Assembly: GCF_024171645.1 (NCBI RefSeq)
Contig: NZ_JALKAC010000002.1
Coordinates: forward strand, 124,001-188,000
Direction: 5' to 3'
DNA length: 64,000 nt
Source of the DNA: Flavobacterium sp. HSC-32F16
GTDB lineage: Bacteria; Bacteroidota; Bacteroidia; Flavobacteriales; Flavobacteriaceae
A model generated the notes under the pieces. That model made no database searches. It saw only the letters and a list, made by a program, of their open reading frames with translations, and had not been told where the DNA came from. The translations under genes and the position numbers were made by a program. Of the stretch, positions 45,332-58,800 are shown piece after piece (position 1 is the first letter of the stretch; every line of letters begins with the position of its first letter).

Positions 45332-45461
45332 GAACATTTCGGCTTGTGTTAAATTCGAAAAAAACGAAAAATAGTACATCATTACAACGAAAACGATGTA
45401 AACCTTGAAAAAAAACAAAAATTTAGGAAATAAGGAAAAAAATGGATCTTCTATAAAACAT

Positions 45462-45496
45462 TAAAACTTACTGTAGTTTAAATACAGTAAGTTTTA
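45462..45496 (-). terminator. Terminator of sprB-sprF
   Basis: Perfect 14-bp arms TAAAACTTACTGTA (45462-45475) and TACAGTAAGTTTTA (45483-45496), loop of 7 nt, 12 bp downstream of the sprF stop on the minus strand. Confidence 0.8.
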
Positions 45497-45507
45497 AGTT
45501 ATAATTT

Positions 45508-46482
45508 TTAATCGTGAACTGGTCCTTGTGTACACGGACAGTTACTAATCGATTGTAAGAAATCAAATCCGATAGTGACAACGTGCGTTCCGGTATTGTA
45601 GTTTCCTAAGTCGTTGAACATGATTTGATAAGAATATCCAAAATAGAATTTAGATTTCATAAAACCTGCCATTGGTCCAACGGATAATGGTTTTGGAAAC
45701 TGGTCATTTAAGAAACGGTATGAAACTCCAATCCAATAATAATCTTCGTAGCGGTTGTATCTTCTGTACTTGAAGTTAAAATCGGTTGTAGAACGTTTAT
45801 CACTTGCAAAATATTGGTAATAAACAGATGGTTCATATTCGATACGGCTGTTTTCTCCGTCTTTGAAAATCATACCTGTGTAAACCTGATAATTTGAAAG
45901 CAGATCCGGCTCTACTCCACGATACTTGTTTGTGTTTTTCTTTAAAACGTTATTGGCATTAAAACTTATATAAAAGTTCTTGTTTCGGTACAAGGCACTA
46001 ATATCAAAGTTGTTATTTGTTGTATAACGGTTATCTGTTACTGACGGATCTAAAATTGGATGTTCTATTGTGTTATTAAACTCATCGACATCAATTCTAA
46101 ACGTATTAAAATTATACGAAAGTCCGAAAGACAAATATTGTTTAGAATAATAATCTAAAATAATGTGATGCGCAAAAGATACTTTGGCTCCTGTTTGTTT
46201 AGTGTATCCATTTTTATCATTGTACATAGAGATACCCACTCCTGAACGATCAAGAATTCTAAAATCGGCATAAAGAGACTGGTTTTGAGGGGCGTCTTTA
46301 ATCCCGACCCATTGTGTTAATCCGTTGGCTCTTATTCGAAGGTTATCTCCAATACCTGCATATGCAGGAGAAAGTACAAAAGGGTTATCAGCTAAATACT
46401 GTGTAAACACCGGTAGGTTTAACTCTTGGCTGTAACTTGTTGTTACAGCCATGAGTACTAAGGATAAAATAAACTTTTTCAT
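45508..46482 (-). CDS. sprF: SprF (PorP/SprF-family outer-membrane partner of SprB)
   Basis: The ATG at 46482 gives 324 residues with a signal (KKFILSLVLMAVTTSYSQ). The opening FTQYLADNPFVLSPAYAGI is the PorP/SprF hallmark, and the strand-rich remainder is a barrel. In F. johnsoniae SprF is needed for export of the adhesin SprB through T9SS. It follows the sprB stop by 43 bp and ends at a terminator; the longer frame to 46578 overlaps sprB and has no signal. Confidence 0.92.
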   Translation of the reverse strand: MKKFILSLVLMAVTTSYSQELNLPVFTQYLADNPFVLSPAYAGIGDNLRIRANGLTQWVGIKDAPQNQSLYADFRILDRSGVGISMYNDKNGYTKQTGAKVSFAHHIILDYYSKQYLSFGLSYNFNTFRIDVDEFNNTIEHPILDPSVTDNRYTTNNNFDISALYRNKNFYISFNANNVLKKNTNKYRGVEPDLLSNYQVYTGMIFKDGENSRIEYEPSVYYQYFASDKRSTTDFNFKYRRYNRYEDYYWIGVSYRFLNDQFPKPLSVGPMAGFMKSKFYFGYSYQIMFNDLGNYNTGTHVVTIGFDFLQSISNCPCTQGPVHD

Positions 46483-46525
46483 TGTATTAATTTTTTTAGA
46501 TAACATCATAGGGGCTATTATTTTG

Positions 46526-46800
46526 TTATCTGTATAATGTGAAATGTCCAACAAACTCTCTTCCATCATTCTCGTCATTTAGTTTAAGAACATACCAGTA
46601 ATCACCTGAAGGTAAATCTTCTCCATTGTATTTACCATCCCATTTTTGACCGTAGTGGTATTTGGCAATTACACGACCGTATCTGTCAAAGATTGAGAAC
46701 GTAAGGTTGTTGTAAATATTTGTACAACCAGGACCCCATGTTGTGTTGATAGAACCAGCCGGAGTGAAATAATTGTCAAGACAAACGTCTACATACTTAA
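46526..46800 (-). other. T9SS type B sorting domain of SprB
   Basis: The last ~90 residues (CLDNYFTPAGSINTTWGPGC, FSIFDRYGRVI, GEDLPSGDYWYVLKL, HFTLYR) match the gliding motility-associated C-terminal domain, which directs the protein through the type IX system, with a SprF-type partner. Confidence 0.92.
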
Positions 46801-49800
46801 TGTAATAGTCTTTTGTATCTGTACAACCATTTTTGTCTCTTACAGTGATTGTATAAGTACCTGTTTTGTAAATTTTGAATTTAGTTTCTGAACTAAAGTT
46901 TACACCGTCAATACTATATACATATTCACCGCCGCCGCCTGCAGCCGAAGCTGTAATCACATTCCAAATACCTTTTTCTTCCGCTAATGTTAATACTAAA
47001 GGATCATGTCCTATAACATCAAAGTAAGCCGTTGGTACTTCACAACCATTTGTGTGTCTTGCTACTACAAAGTGACGTCCTACAGCAACATTTGTAAAGA
47101 CGTTGCTTGGTTGATATGTACCGCTTCCATCCAGAGAGTAATCAACATCAGCAGGATTTGTAATACTACTGTCAACTGTAATTACCACCATGTTAGCCTG
47201 AGCATTGTTAACACAATCATATGTTACTTCAGCAGTTGGGTTAAGAACTACTGGTAATGGCATGTTTTCAACAAACTCAGTTGTACAGTTTTCAGCATCT
47301 CTTACATAAACTGTATGTTTACCACCTACAAGGTTTGTAAAGTCAAATATAGTTTGAGTTGGACCGCCTTGTGTAAATGGTCCGGCTGCGTTATCAAGAC
47401 TTACTCTGTAAGGAGCAGTACCACCGCTAATCTCAATACTAAATGCACCATCTTTATCGTCTTTACAAACTTCTGGTATCATTGAGTTAGGTACTTCCTT
47501 AACAATTACCGGATTTGGCTGTGTGATTGTGAAATCATACAATACAAAACATCCGTTTTGATCTTGAGCTATAGCTTGGTAATCACCAGGAGCTAATTTC
47601 TCGAATATTACCTTCGTATCAAATTGATTCATATTTGGAGAAATTGCATATTTAATAATGCCTGTTCCGCCTGAAGCAATTATTTGAAGTTTACCATTAT
47701 TTTCTCCAAAACAAGTAACATTTGTTGGTATAAATTGAGCTGCTAAAGCTGCATTAGGTTCAGTGATTGAAATTAAATCTGATCTATCGCTGCAATCTAC
47801 ACTTTCAACAACGACTCTGTATGTTCCTATCGGAAGATCAGCAAATATTCCGTTATCCTGAGCTGGACGAACTTGACCGCCAGTTCCATTAAGCAATGTA
47901 TAAGAGTAATGACCTAAACCTCCAACTGCTTCAGCCACAATAACCGCTGTTGCTTCTCCTGTACATTTTACAACTGCGCTTGAAACATCAACTTTTAGAT
48001 CTAATGGTACTAAAGGATTAATTGTAACTATGTTTGAAGCAACACTTATACATCCGTTTAAATCTCTAACAAAATATCTGTGAGAACCTACAGGAACTTC
48101 AAATGGAACTGATGCAGCGAATGAACCTGTAAAGGTAATTCCATCAGTACTATATGAATATGGTCCTGTTCCTCCTTCAGCACTTAGCGTAAGCTGTGTT
48201 AAAGTCTGACATGTTTGTGGTCTTGACTCTACTAAGAATGCTTTCACAATAGCAGGCTCATTAATAACCACTTCATTTGTTGTAAACTCACAACTAAATC
48301 CGTCAGTAATTGTTACACTATATCTTCCTGCTCCTAATCCAGAGAAAACTGGATTTGTAAATGGTCCTGATGAAATCACAGGATTTTCAGAAAGTATATT
48401 CAATGTATACATATAGTTACTTCCTTGACCACCTGTTGGAGGAGTTACAGTAACTATACCTGACTTATCACCAAAACAAGGAAGCGTAGTTACATTTGCG
48501 CTAGCTGCAGCACTGATAGGTATTGGTATAATTAATGTTTGTGTTGTAACGGCAGTACAGCCTTTACTGTCTTTAACATTTATTGTATAAACACCTTCTT
48601 TTAAATTTGTAAAGAGATTTTTACTAGAATATGGCTCTATAATTTCAGTATTATTTCTTACTAATTCATATTGATAAGAACCATCCCATCCACCAGTTGC
48701 ACTAACAGAGATTTCACCGTCACCATTACCTGCTATACAGGTAATATCAGCTTTTGTAGACGTTGCAACTAATGCTTCGTTTGGCTGAGCAATTGTGAAT
48801 AAAGTTTCTACTGTACAAGCAGGAGCACCAACTAAAGTAGCTACTACTTTGTATAGACCCGCAATTAGGTTAGAAACTCTCTCTGGTCCTGCACTTGCTG
48901 ATCTAGTTGCAATTACTGTTGCTGTACTTGGTAATGGACCTGTAACTACATAATCGAAGATACCTGCCTCATCATTTGGAATTATTTGATTGTCAACAAA
49001 AGTTAAATCAACAGATCCATCATTAGCTCCGAAACAAATTTCTCCATTTACAGCAACTGCTTTGATGCTGAATGTATTTGGATCAAATACGTTGTGAACT
49101 TTTTGGATTGAACAGCCCGTATCTTTATTAAGAACTGTAATGATGTATTCACCTATTCCTAAGTTTGTAAATACTCCATTTATATTTGCTGCATTTCCTG
49201 GTACAACTGCGCCAGAAGAATAAGCAATTGAATACTCTAAGTTAGTTGGTGTACCACCTATTGCGGCTACTGTTACTGTAATGTTTTCTTTTGTTGGGCA
49301 AGTAATTGCATCATCAACTCTTACGTTTATTTTATCTAAACGTATGAAAGGATTAATTATCCATGTTCCTGCATTTGAACCAACACATCCATTAGTATCA
49401 TAAACATTTATTGTGAAACTTCCTCCTGTATAATCTGTTTGAGTATATACATTTCTTGGTCCATAATAAACACGTACACCATTCTTAATAAACTCATAGT
49501 TATAGTTAGCATAATCTTCAGAACCACCTGTAACACCACTTACTGTGATTGTTGCAAAATTATTAGTGTTACCCGCAGCAGTACATAAGTACTGAACAAC
49601 AACTGGATCTTGAACAACAATTGGATCTGGTCCATCTACTGTAACAACTTTTGAATCTGTACATTCTCTTCCTGAAAATACCTCAACTGTATAAGGTCCC
49701 GCTGCTAATCCAGTGAATACACCACTATCTTGACGAGTTCCTCCGTTAATACTGTACTGATAAACAGGATTGTCGTTTACTCCTGGTGAAGCTGGAGCAA

Positions 49801-52800
49801 TAGATGCTACAATTGTACCATTTGTATCTCCAAAACAAGTAACCGGAGTAGAAACTGCATCAAATCCTGTAATAAGAGTTGCTTCTTCTAAAACAACATC
49901 CACTGTAACAGAACAGTTCGTGTTTGTATCAACAAGCTCAAGTTTATGCAAACCTGATTTTAAGCCGGCGAATTCAAACGGAGCAGCTGTTATTGGTGTA
50001 CCGCCATCTATTGAATAACTATAACTTCCTGTACCTCCTTTTGCTGAAACGCTAATTCTTCCGTCAAAATCAGCACAAGTTGGTTGATCTAAAACTTTAT
50101 ATTCTAATTCTAATGGCTGATAAATAGTTACCGCCGTTGGGAATGTAGTTTCACAACCAAATTTATCTCTAACAACTAAGTCATAAGATTTAGCCACTTT
50201 TACGAAGAATGATTTACTGCTTTGGAAAGCACCGCCAATACTGTAAGTGAAAGGAGCCATACCAATCGCTGCAGAATCATCTACTACAATTTCGTACTCA
50301 CCGGTAATTGCATCAGCACAATGTGCTATTACATTAGCCGTAAAGTTAGCCGGTAATGGATCTGTTCCTACCGTTACTGTTATTGGAGCAGAAATACATC
50401 CATTAATATCCTGAGCATATACATACCATGTACCTGCTGTTAATTCTCTTTTAGCATCTGCTGTAAATACTCCAGGAGTTAGAGTTGAAACAAATGAATA
50501 TAAATATCCAGGGTTTCCGCCGCTTCCTGCAACTTCTACAATTCCGCCGGTTTTACAATTAGCATTAACATTACTGATTTCTGAAACTATTACCAAACTT
50601 GGTCGAACAACTGTTCCTAATGACGTTGTTGTACAAGATGTTGTATTATCAAAAATACTTATTTCATAATCTCCGAAATCTAAATTTGTTATCGTTACTT
50701 CTGCATCAGAAGTTGTAGTTGATGCCACAAATGGAGCACCATCTTTTGTAATTGTATAAGTATAAGTACCTGCGTAACCAGAAACTGTATAAGTAATTTT
50801 TCCATCAGTAGTACTGAAACAAGACATATCAGATGCTATGTTCGTTGCATTTACTCTTACTACATCTTTTATCGTTAATGAATCGCTGAACTCACAACGG
50901 TTTGAGTCTGTAACTTTGAAAGTATAAGTTCCAAAAGGTAATCCGTTAAAAATTGCAGCAAATGTATTATCGGTTACTGTTACCGGAGTGTAAGGTACTG
51001 CCGGAGCTGCACCGTTAAACTCAGTAATTTCAAAAATTAACTGTCCAACACCATTTGTAGCTGTTACCGATACATCACTGCTGTTTCCACTAGCACAAGT
51101 GATTGGAGTAGTCGTAAATGCTAAAGCCGTTGGCTTATTCAATGGATTAATTGTGATTGTTACTGGGCTGGTAAATTCACATCCGTTAGCATCTTTTACA
51201 GTATAAGTTACTGTTTGAGGCCCTGTCGCATCAACCACTGTGAAAGTGTTATCTGTATTATAACCTAAATTATTGAAGTTATAATAGTATCCTCCGGCAG
51301 CTGTTTGTGTACCACCTAAAGCAGTTACCTCAATAACTCTTTGATTACTGCAATTTGTATTTGGTAAAACTTCATGTGTAGCTCTTAAATCAGCAGGCGC
51401 AATTATAACAACCGGAATAGCATCAGAAATACAACCTTTACTGTCTGTTACAACAACAGAGTAGTTTCCAGCTATTAAGTCTGTATAAATTCCAGAAGTA
51501 TTTCCTGTTATATTAATATTTGGAGTTATTGCAAAAGTATAAGGTCCAACTCCTTTAGAAGGTGTTATTGTTAAACTTCCATCACTGTCTCCATTACATT
51601 TTAAATCGATATGAGTTTCTGTTCCTTCTGGTTTTTCAGGAACATTTACTTTTTCTGTGTTTGTTGTTACGGTACAAGCTGGTGTATTGCTATCTGTAAT
51701 AACAAAATAGTAATCTCCATCTGCTGCCACTGAAACTGTGAAATCACCTGGTGTACTAGTTGGAAGACCAGAAGGGTTTCCATTAAAATACATTTGGTAA
51801 GTGTAAGTTCCTACACCGCCTTTAATTTTAACATCAATAGTTGCATTAACAGGAGTCGCACAATATAAATCTTTAATTAAAGTTGCGCCCGCAGTTAATT
51901 GTTTTTGAATAACAAAAACTTTGGTATCCTCACAACCGTTATCATCAATAACTTTTAATGTATAAGTCCCATCTGCAGTGAATGTCGCTACAGAAGCTGT
52001 TGGTAAACCATTTATAGTAAATGATTTTACTCCATTGTAAGTTGTAGAAAGTGCATCAAGATCTACTGTTAAATCAGCACCTACAAAACATTGTTGAACA
52101 GGCATATTAAGAATTGGCGGCGCATCGTAAGTGACCATAACATTTTGTGGTCCTGCAATACATCCGTTTGCATCTTTCACATACACTTCCCAAGATAGAT
52201 CAACTAAACCTGTAGTAGCTGTAAATGGTGTATTAATATCATATGCAAAAGTTGTTGGGGCAGGATCACCTGTTTTAACAACTGCATAAGTATATGGAGA
52301 TGTTCCTCCTGTTACACCTGTAACAGTAATTTGCGAATCAACATTTGTACAATATACTTTAGTTGCTGACGCAGTAATTACTATAGGCGCCGGCATTGTA
52401 ATTGTAACATTTGCAGATTTTGTACAATTTGTTGTATTATCTGTAACTGTAACTGTATAGCTGCCTTGAACCAAACCTGTTACTGTAACAATATTAGCAG
52501 CAATAGTTGGCGTATTGAATGCTAATCCAGCAGGTGTACTTGTTACTGCAACTGTATAACCAGCTACGCTAAAGTCAGACACTGTGAAAGTTGCTGTTCC
52601 ATTATTATCAATTCCGTTTACAGTATTACAACTTACATTTGTTGATGCAGTACGTATAATATCAATTGGAGCAATAGGATCTAGTTTGTAAGGTCTTTCA
52701 ATTGAACATCCTTTAGAATCTGTAACTCTGAATATATAATTAACTCCCGGCTGAATATTAGCAAATACCGCAGCGTTTCCATTATCAATACTTGTTGGAG

Positions 52801-55800
52801 AAACCATTTCGTATTTCGTAATTGGTGTATTACCACCAACAGCTGCTAAAGTAATAGTAGCTTCGTTTAACGGACAAGTTGGAGCCACTGTCAAACTAAA
52901 ATTAATATCAGTTAATTTCACGAAAGGATCAACTGTTGCCGTACCATTAGTTTTACAACCGTTTTTATCTATTACATAATAGTTAATTATTTGTGGAGCT
53001 GCACTTTTAATTACATCATATGGTACCGATAATGCAGCAGCATCATAATAATTTGTACCTCCATCAAAATTATATTTGTATGGTGCAGTACCGCCCGAAG
53101 GAATTACTGTTACCACTGCCGCATCTGGCGTATCACCACCAGTTGAACAAGTATATTGACTAACTGAAGGAATTGCTGTTAAATCATTTGTAGGTTCACC
53201 AACTGTAAACGGTAATTGTAAAGAACAAAGTCTTTTAGAAGTTACCGTAATCGTATAGTTTCCAGCTGGTAAATTAGAAAATACATTTCCTGTTTGAGTA
53301 CCTGCCACTGGTGCAATTGCATAAGTATAAGGGATATCAGTATTACCTGGAAGCAAGTTTACTTTAATGCTTCCTGTATAATCACCTTTACAAGCTACAT
53401 CCACTACTTCAGCATCAAAAGTAACCGGAATTCCTCTTGATAAAGTAATTTCTGCAGTAGTACTACATGCAACACCTGTATTATCTGTATTACTATTATC
53501 TGTCATGGTTACTGTATAAGTACCATCACTTAAACCGCTTATTACATTACCTGTAATTGATATACCTGCATTCATTGGTGCAATAGTATAAGTATAAGCT
53601 CCTGAACCTCCAGATGGCGTCAATGTAATTGTTCCATTGTTAACAGTACAATCAGGTAATCTAGTAATTTCAGGTAGAACTTTTAGAGGTGCATCAATTG
53701 TGATTGTTTCAGAATCAATACAACCATTTGCATCTTTAATATAAATAATATGAGAACCTGAATGTAATCCAGTAACATTATATGGTAATCCAGGAATACT
53801 TGTAAATGACGCATTACTATCTACACCAATAGAATAAGCTCCTGTACCTGCAGTTGTTTGTGTAACACGTACTGTATATGCATCTTCAGCAACACATTTG
53901 TTAACTACACTTAATGAAATTACCGGACTTGGATCTTTTACAATAGTTACTTGTAATGGGAATGTACAGTTATTAATATCTTTAACTATAATATTCCAAA
54001 CCAAGTCTGTTCCTGCTGCACCCGGATCTAAGTTTAATACGTTTCCTGAAGCAAATACACTAGGAATTGCCGGATCTACAGCATAAGCATAAGTGTAAGG
54101 TCCTGTTCCTCCAGTTGTTCTTAAAGTAACTTGAGCAGGGTTATCACAATTTGCATTTTTCATAGACTGTACACTAGATGTAAGTCCTTGAACTGGCTGC
54201 GTAATTTGGAATTTTTGTGAAACATTACATTCTGTTCCGTCAAATTCTTTTAAATATAAAGTATAATTTCCTGCTTTTAGACCTGTAACTGTTCCTGAAG
54301 CTGCTGCACCAGTTAATCCAGTAAGAGCTCCGCTTTTAGTAGGAATTAAAACGTTTGTTAATTCATCACGAACTTCGTATCTAATTTCAGTTACTGCTGC
54401 TCCATAATTTCTTACTGTAAAATCAATTCTACCGCTAGAATCACCAAAACAAAGTACATCTGCTTTAACAATAGGATCAAGAGCAATAGAAGAAGGTGAA
54501 GGAGGAGTTGTTACTTCAACAACTGTAAAACATCCACCATTATCAATTACCTGAAATTGATATGTAGTACCATGATCTAATCCATTAAATGTATGCGACG
54601 GATCTGTCGTTGGACCATATGCTGTCAACGGCTGGCCAAAGATTGCATACGTCACAGGATAAGCTGCTGTTAACACATTAATAGTAACACTTGCTCCACT
54701 AACACATGTTCCAGAAGAAGCTACGCCTGTTGCTTCAATATATGGATTAGTTTCAATACGTGTTTTTACACTTTTAAATTCACAACCTTTACTATCAACA
54801 ATTGTAACATAATAGTCACCATAAGTTAATAATGTTGGGAAAAGAGGATCTCCTCCAAAAGTTACCGAAGTTGCACTTGTTACAACTGGAGGCATTGCTT
54901 GTACAAATGCATTGTTGTATACTGTATAAGTGAAAGGAGCTACACCACCAGCAGTAATATTAACTGTTATACTACCTGGTATATTATCATTACATTCAAT
55001 GATACTTGGAATAACATCTGCATTAATTTTTACAGGATCAAACAATGTAACGTTTTGAGATGCAGAAACACAACCTTTTGCATCTCTAACCTGATAACTA
55101 TAAATTCCTGCTGTTAATCCGCCATAAACTGATTTTGTATCGAAAGGGCCTCCATTAAAACTATATTGGAATGGAGAAACTCCTGCTGTTGCAGTTATTG
55201 AAACAGAACCATCATCAAATCCATTACAAGTAGGATCTGTTTTAGCAGCCGAAGCCGTAACTGTTGCAGGGGTAGTTGTAGTAATAACTTTAGTAAAAGC
55301 AGTACAAACTACACCATTAGAATCTGAAATTTCAAATTCGTATGTATTTCCTAACAATGAAGTTGGATTATATGAGAAAGAATTTCCTGTAAATGCAATT
55401 GGAGGACCGCTGTAAACTCCAGCACCAATTTTAACTCTATATTTAAAAGGTGCTTTTCCTCCAAATACTTCAATATCAATTCTTGCTTGAGCTGGTAAAT
55501 CACAAGTAATATCTTTGTATAAAGTTGCCTCTGCACTCAATGGGTCATTCACAGTAACAACAGTAGTTGCAGGACAACCATTAGCATCTTTTACTGTAAT
55601 TGTATATGTTCCTGCTGCAACAGTAAATGTATTCGCCGGACTAGGTGCAACACCTGTGTTAATTGTGTATGTATAAGGAGCTACTCCGCTTGTTGCTGTT
55701 GCAACAATTTGGAAATTACTTCCTGATGCAGTACACTGATTTGCAACAACAGCACTTAATGAAGGTACAGGATCTTTAGTAATAGTAACATCTACTTTTG

Positions 55801-58800
55801 TTGTACATCCATTAGCATCTTTTACCCAAATATCCCATTGTGTATTAGTTGTCGGATTTAAATCTGCTGAAGGTGATGAAACATAATCTGTATCAGCAGG
55901 TACAGCATTATTTTGCATGTACGCATACTTGTAGTCTGGAGTACCGCCGCTGGCAGTAACAGTAACTTTTGAAGTTGTTGTGTTACAATTAGCATTTACC
56001 TGAGCAACTACAGCAGATACGCTTGAAGCCGGCTGATTAATTGTAATTGATGTTGAAACTGAACATAAAGTAGTATCATCTGTAAATACTACAACATAAG
56101 TACCTTGTCCTAAGTTAGGCAATACAAATGAAGCATTGGTTAGGTTTGTTCCAACAGCTGCTCCATTTACAGAATAACTGTATGTAGAAGTAAAATCACT
56201 TACATCGTATTTAATGCTTCCTGTAGTACCAAGGTAACAGTAAGCATCATTTAATTTTGCTGCTGTGGCTTTAATCGAAACTACAGCAGGAATATTTTTA
56301 GAGAAATCATCGTAACAACCACTTGCACTAGTAACTCTGAAAACATAATCACCAGCAGTAAGTCCTGTAAAAATTCCAGTTGTTACTCCTGAAGTATTAC
56401 TCATTGGTCCTGAAAAAATTGTATAAGTTCCAGTTCCAGCACTTAACGTGATTGTAGCCGTACTTGTTCTACTTGCAACAGGGTCACAATAAATAGGAGT
56501 TACAGCAACATTCGAAATCTTAGGCAGAACAAGCGGATTTATTGTAATAGTCTGCTCTGCAATTGTACAACCATTATTATCTTTTACAGTATATCGTACT
56601 GTTTGTGTAGTTCCATTATCTGTAACTGTATGTGTGTTTGAGACATCATATGAACCTCCATTAAAACTATAAGTATAAGGACCAGTTCCTCCAGATGCAG
56701 TAACAACAACATCTTTTGATTCCTTAGTGTTTGAAGTATTACATGTAAACGCTGCCACATTTGCTGAAGCAGTTAACAATGTTGGCTCTGTGATAGTAAC
56801 TGAAGTCGTTGCCGGAGAAGTACAGCCTAAATCATCAGTAACCACAATATTATACGTACCTGCACTCAATCCAGAAGGATTGTTTACAGTATAATTTGTA
56901 AATGGTGCGGTAGTTTTAGTAATACTGTAAGTATAAGGTGCTTTTCCTGAAGTTGGTGTAACTAAAATACTTCCTGTAAAAGCTCCATTACATTTTACAT
57001 CAACCTTGCTTGTATTTATTGTTAAAACTGTTGATTTTAACGTAACATTTATAATAGAAGATAAAGTAGAACAAGCTGGAGCCGGAGTTTTAGAATCTGT
57101 AACTCTAAACTGGTATGTACCCGCTGCTGTTGCTACATAAGGGTTTGCTGAAGGTGCAAAAGCTCCTCCATTATAAGAAACCTGATAAGTCACAGTACCT
57201 GTACCACCAGTAGAGCTTAAGCTGATTGTGGTATTTGGAGTACATGACGTATCCGGAACAACATCTGTTTTTATTGTTAATTGTTCAGGAACTACATAAG
57301 TTGTAGTTGCAGGACAGCCAAATCCATCTTTTAAATATAAAGTATATGTACCTGGAGTAAGGCTGAAATTATTTGTTGATACGAAATTAGTACCATTTAT
57401 ACTGTAGCTAGGTGTTCCTGTATAAGTTCCTGTAATTAAAATATTTATCGGAGTACCTGTATAACACTGTGCTGCAGGTGTATTAATCTGCGGAACATTC
57501 TCAGCAGCAATCGTAACTGGTCTCTTAACGAAACAACCATTACTATCTTTAACATACACATCAATGCTTGTAGTTAAGATAGCAGTGTCTACTTGTAAAG
57601 AAGAACCATACCCTGTTGTTGGTACAGTAGATGGAGCAGCTGCGTAAGCATAAGAATATCCTCCGCTTCCGCCACTAAGTCCTGTAATTGTTATTGTTGA
57701 AACTGTTGTAGAACAGTTTATTTTTGAACCGGCAGCTGTAAAACTAATCGTTGTAGCTGAACCAATAACTGCATCTACAGGAGCTGAAGAACAACCTGTA
57801 TTTGTATCAGTAGCCACAAAAGTATAAGTTCCAGGAGCTAAACCTGTAACCGTTACTACATTGCCTACTTTATTAGCTGTTCCAGAAGCTGGAGTAATTG
57901 TGTAATTGAAGTTACTTGTACTTACAGAAAATGTTGCTGTACCATTATTCGCTCCCGCACATAATTCATCCGTTTTTCCAGCCGAAGCTGTAACTGTCGC
58001 TGCATTTCCAATAGTTCTAGAAGCCGTTGCAGAACATCCTCTTTGATCTGTAACACTAAAAGAATAACTTCCCGGAGTTAAATTATTGAATGTTGCACTA
58101 TTACCAGTCTGAGTACCTGAAACAGGTCCAGCTGTAATAGTATAAGTATATGGAGCAATACCTCCAGTAGTAGTTAATGTAATACTAGTTGAAGTAGCAT
58201 TACAAGTAATAGCTGCCGGTGTAGATAAATTAAGCGCTGTTGGCGGGTTAAATGCCGGAACAGTGATTGTTCTTGTATCTGTACAACCTTTAGAATCTCT
58301 TACAGAATATGTAATAGTTTGAGCAGCATTTGTATTGGTAACAGTTAATGTATTTGTAGCATTGTAAGATGTGTTACCAGCTCCAAAACTATAGGTAAAT
58401 CCTCCTGCACCTCCTGCACCGGTAACCGTAATTACTGTTGAAGTACTGCAAGTTGTATTTGCTGGGAAACTAGCCGAAGCCACAACTTGCGTAGGGTTCG
58501 CTAATGAAACATTATAAACCGGAGAAACACAGCCTTTAGCGTCTTTAACCTGATAAGTGTAAGATCCTGCAGCTAAACCTGAAAGCGTAGCCGAAGTTCC
58601 AAATGTAGTACTTCCATTAAAACTATAAGTATATGGAGCACCGTTTCCGCCTGCTGCAATTACAGTAAAACTTCCGTTACTTTCGTTATGACATTTTGGA
58701 TTAACGCTGCTGTCAGATGCTGTAGGCTCTAATTTAGCATCTACAACAACAGCCGTCGTTACTGCCTTACAACCTTTAGAATCTGTAACTCTAAAGATAT

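Noticed and set aside
46483..46578. Longer sprF start
   Set aside because: It overlaps the sprB sorting domain and would bury the signal peptide.
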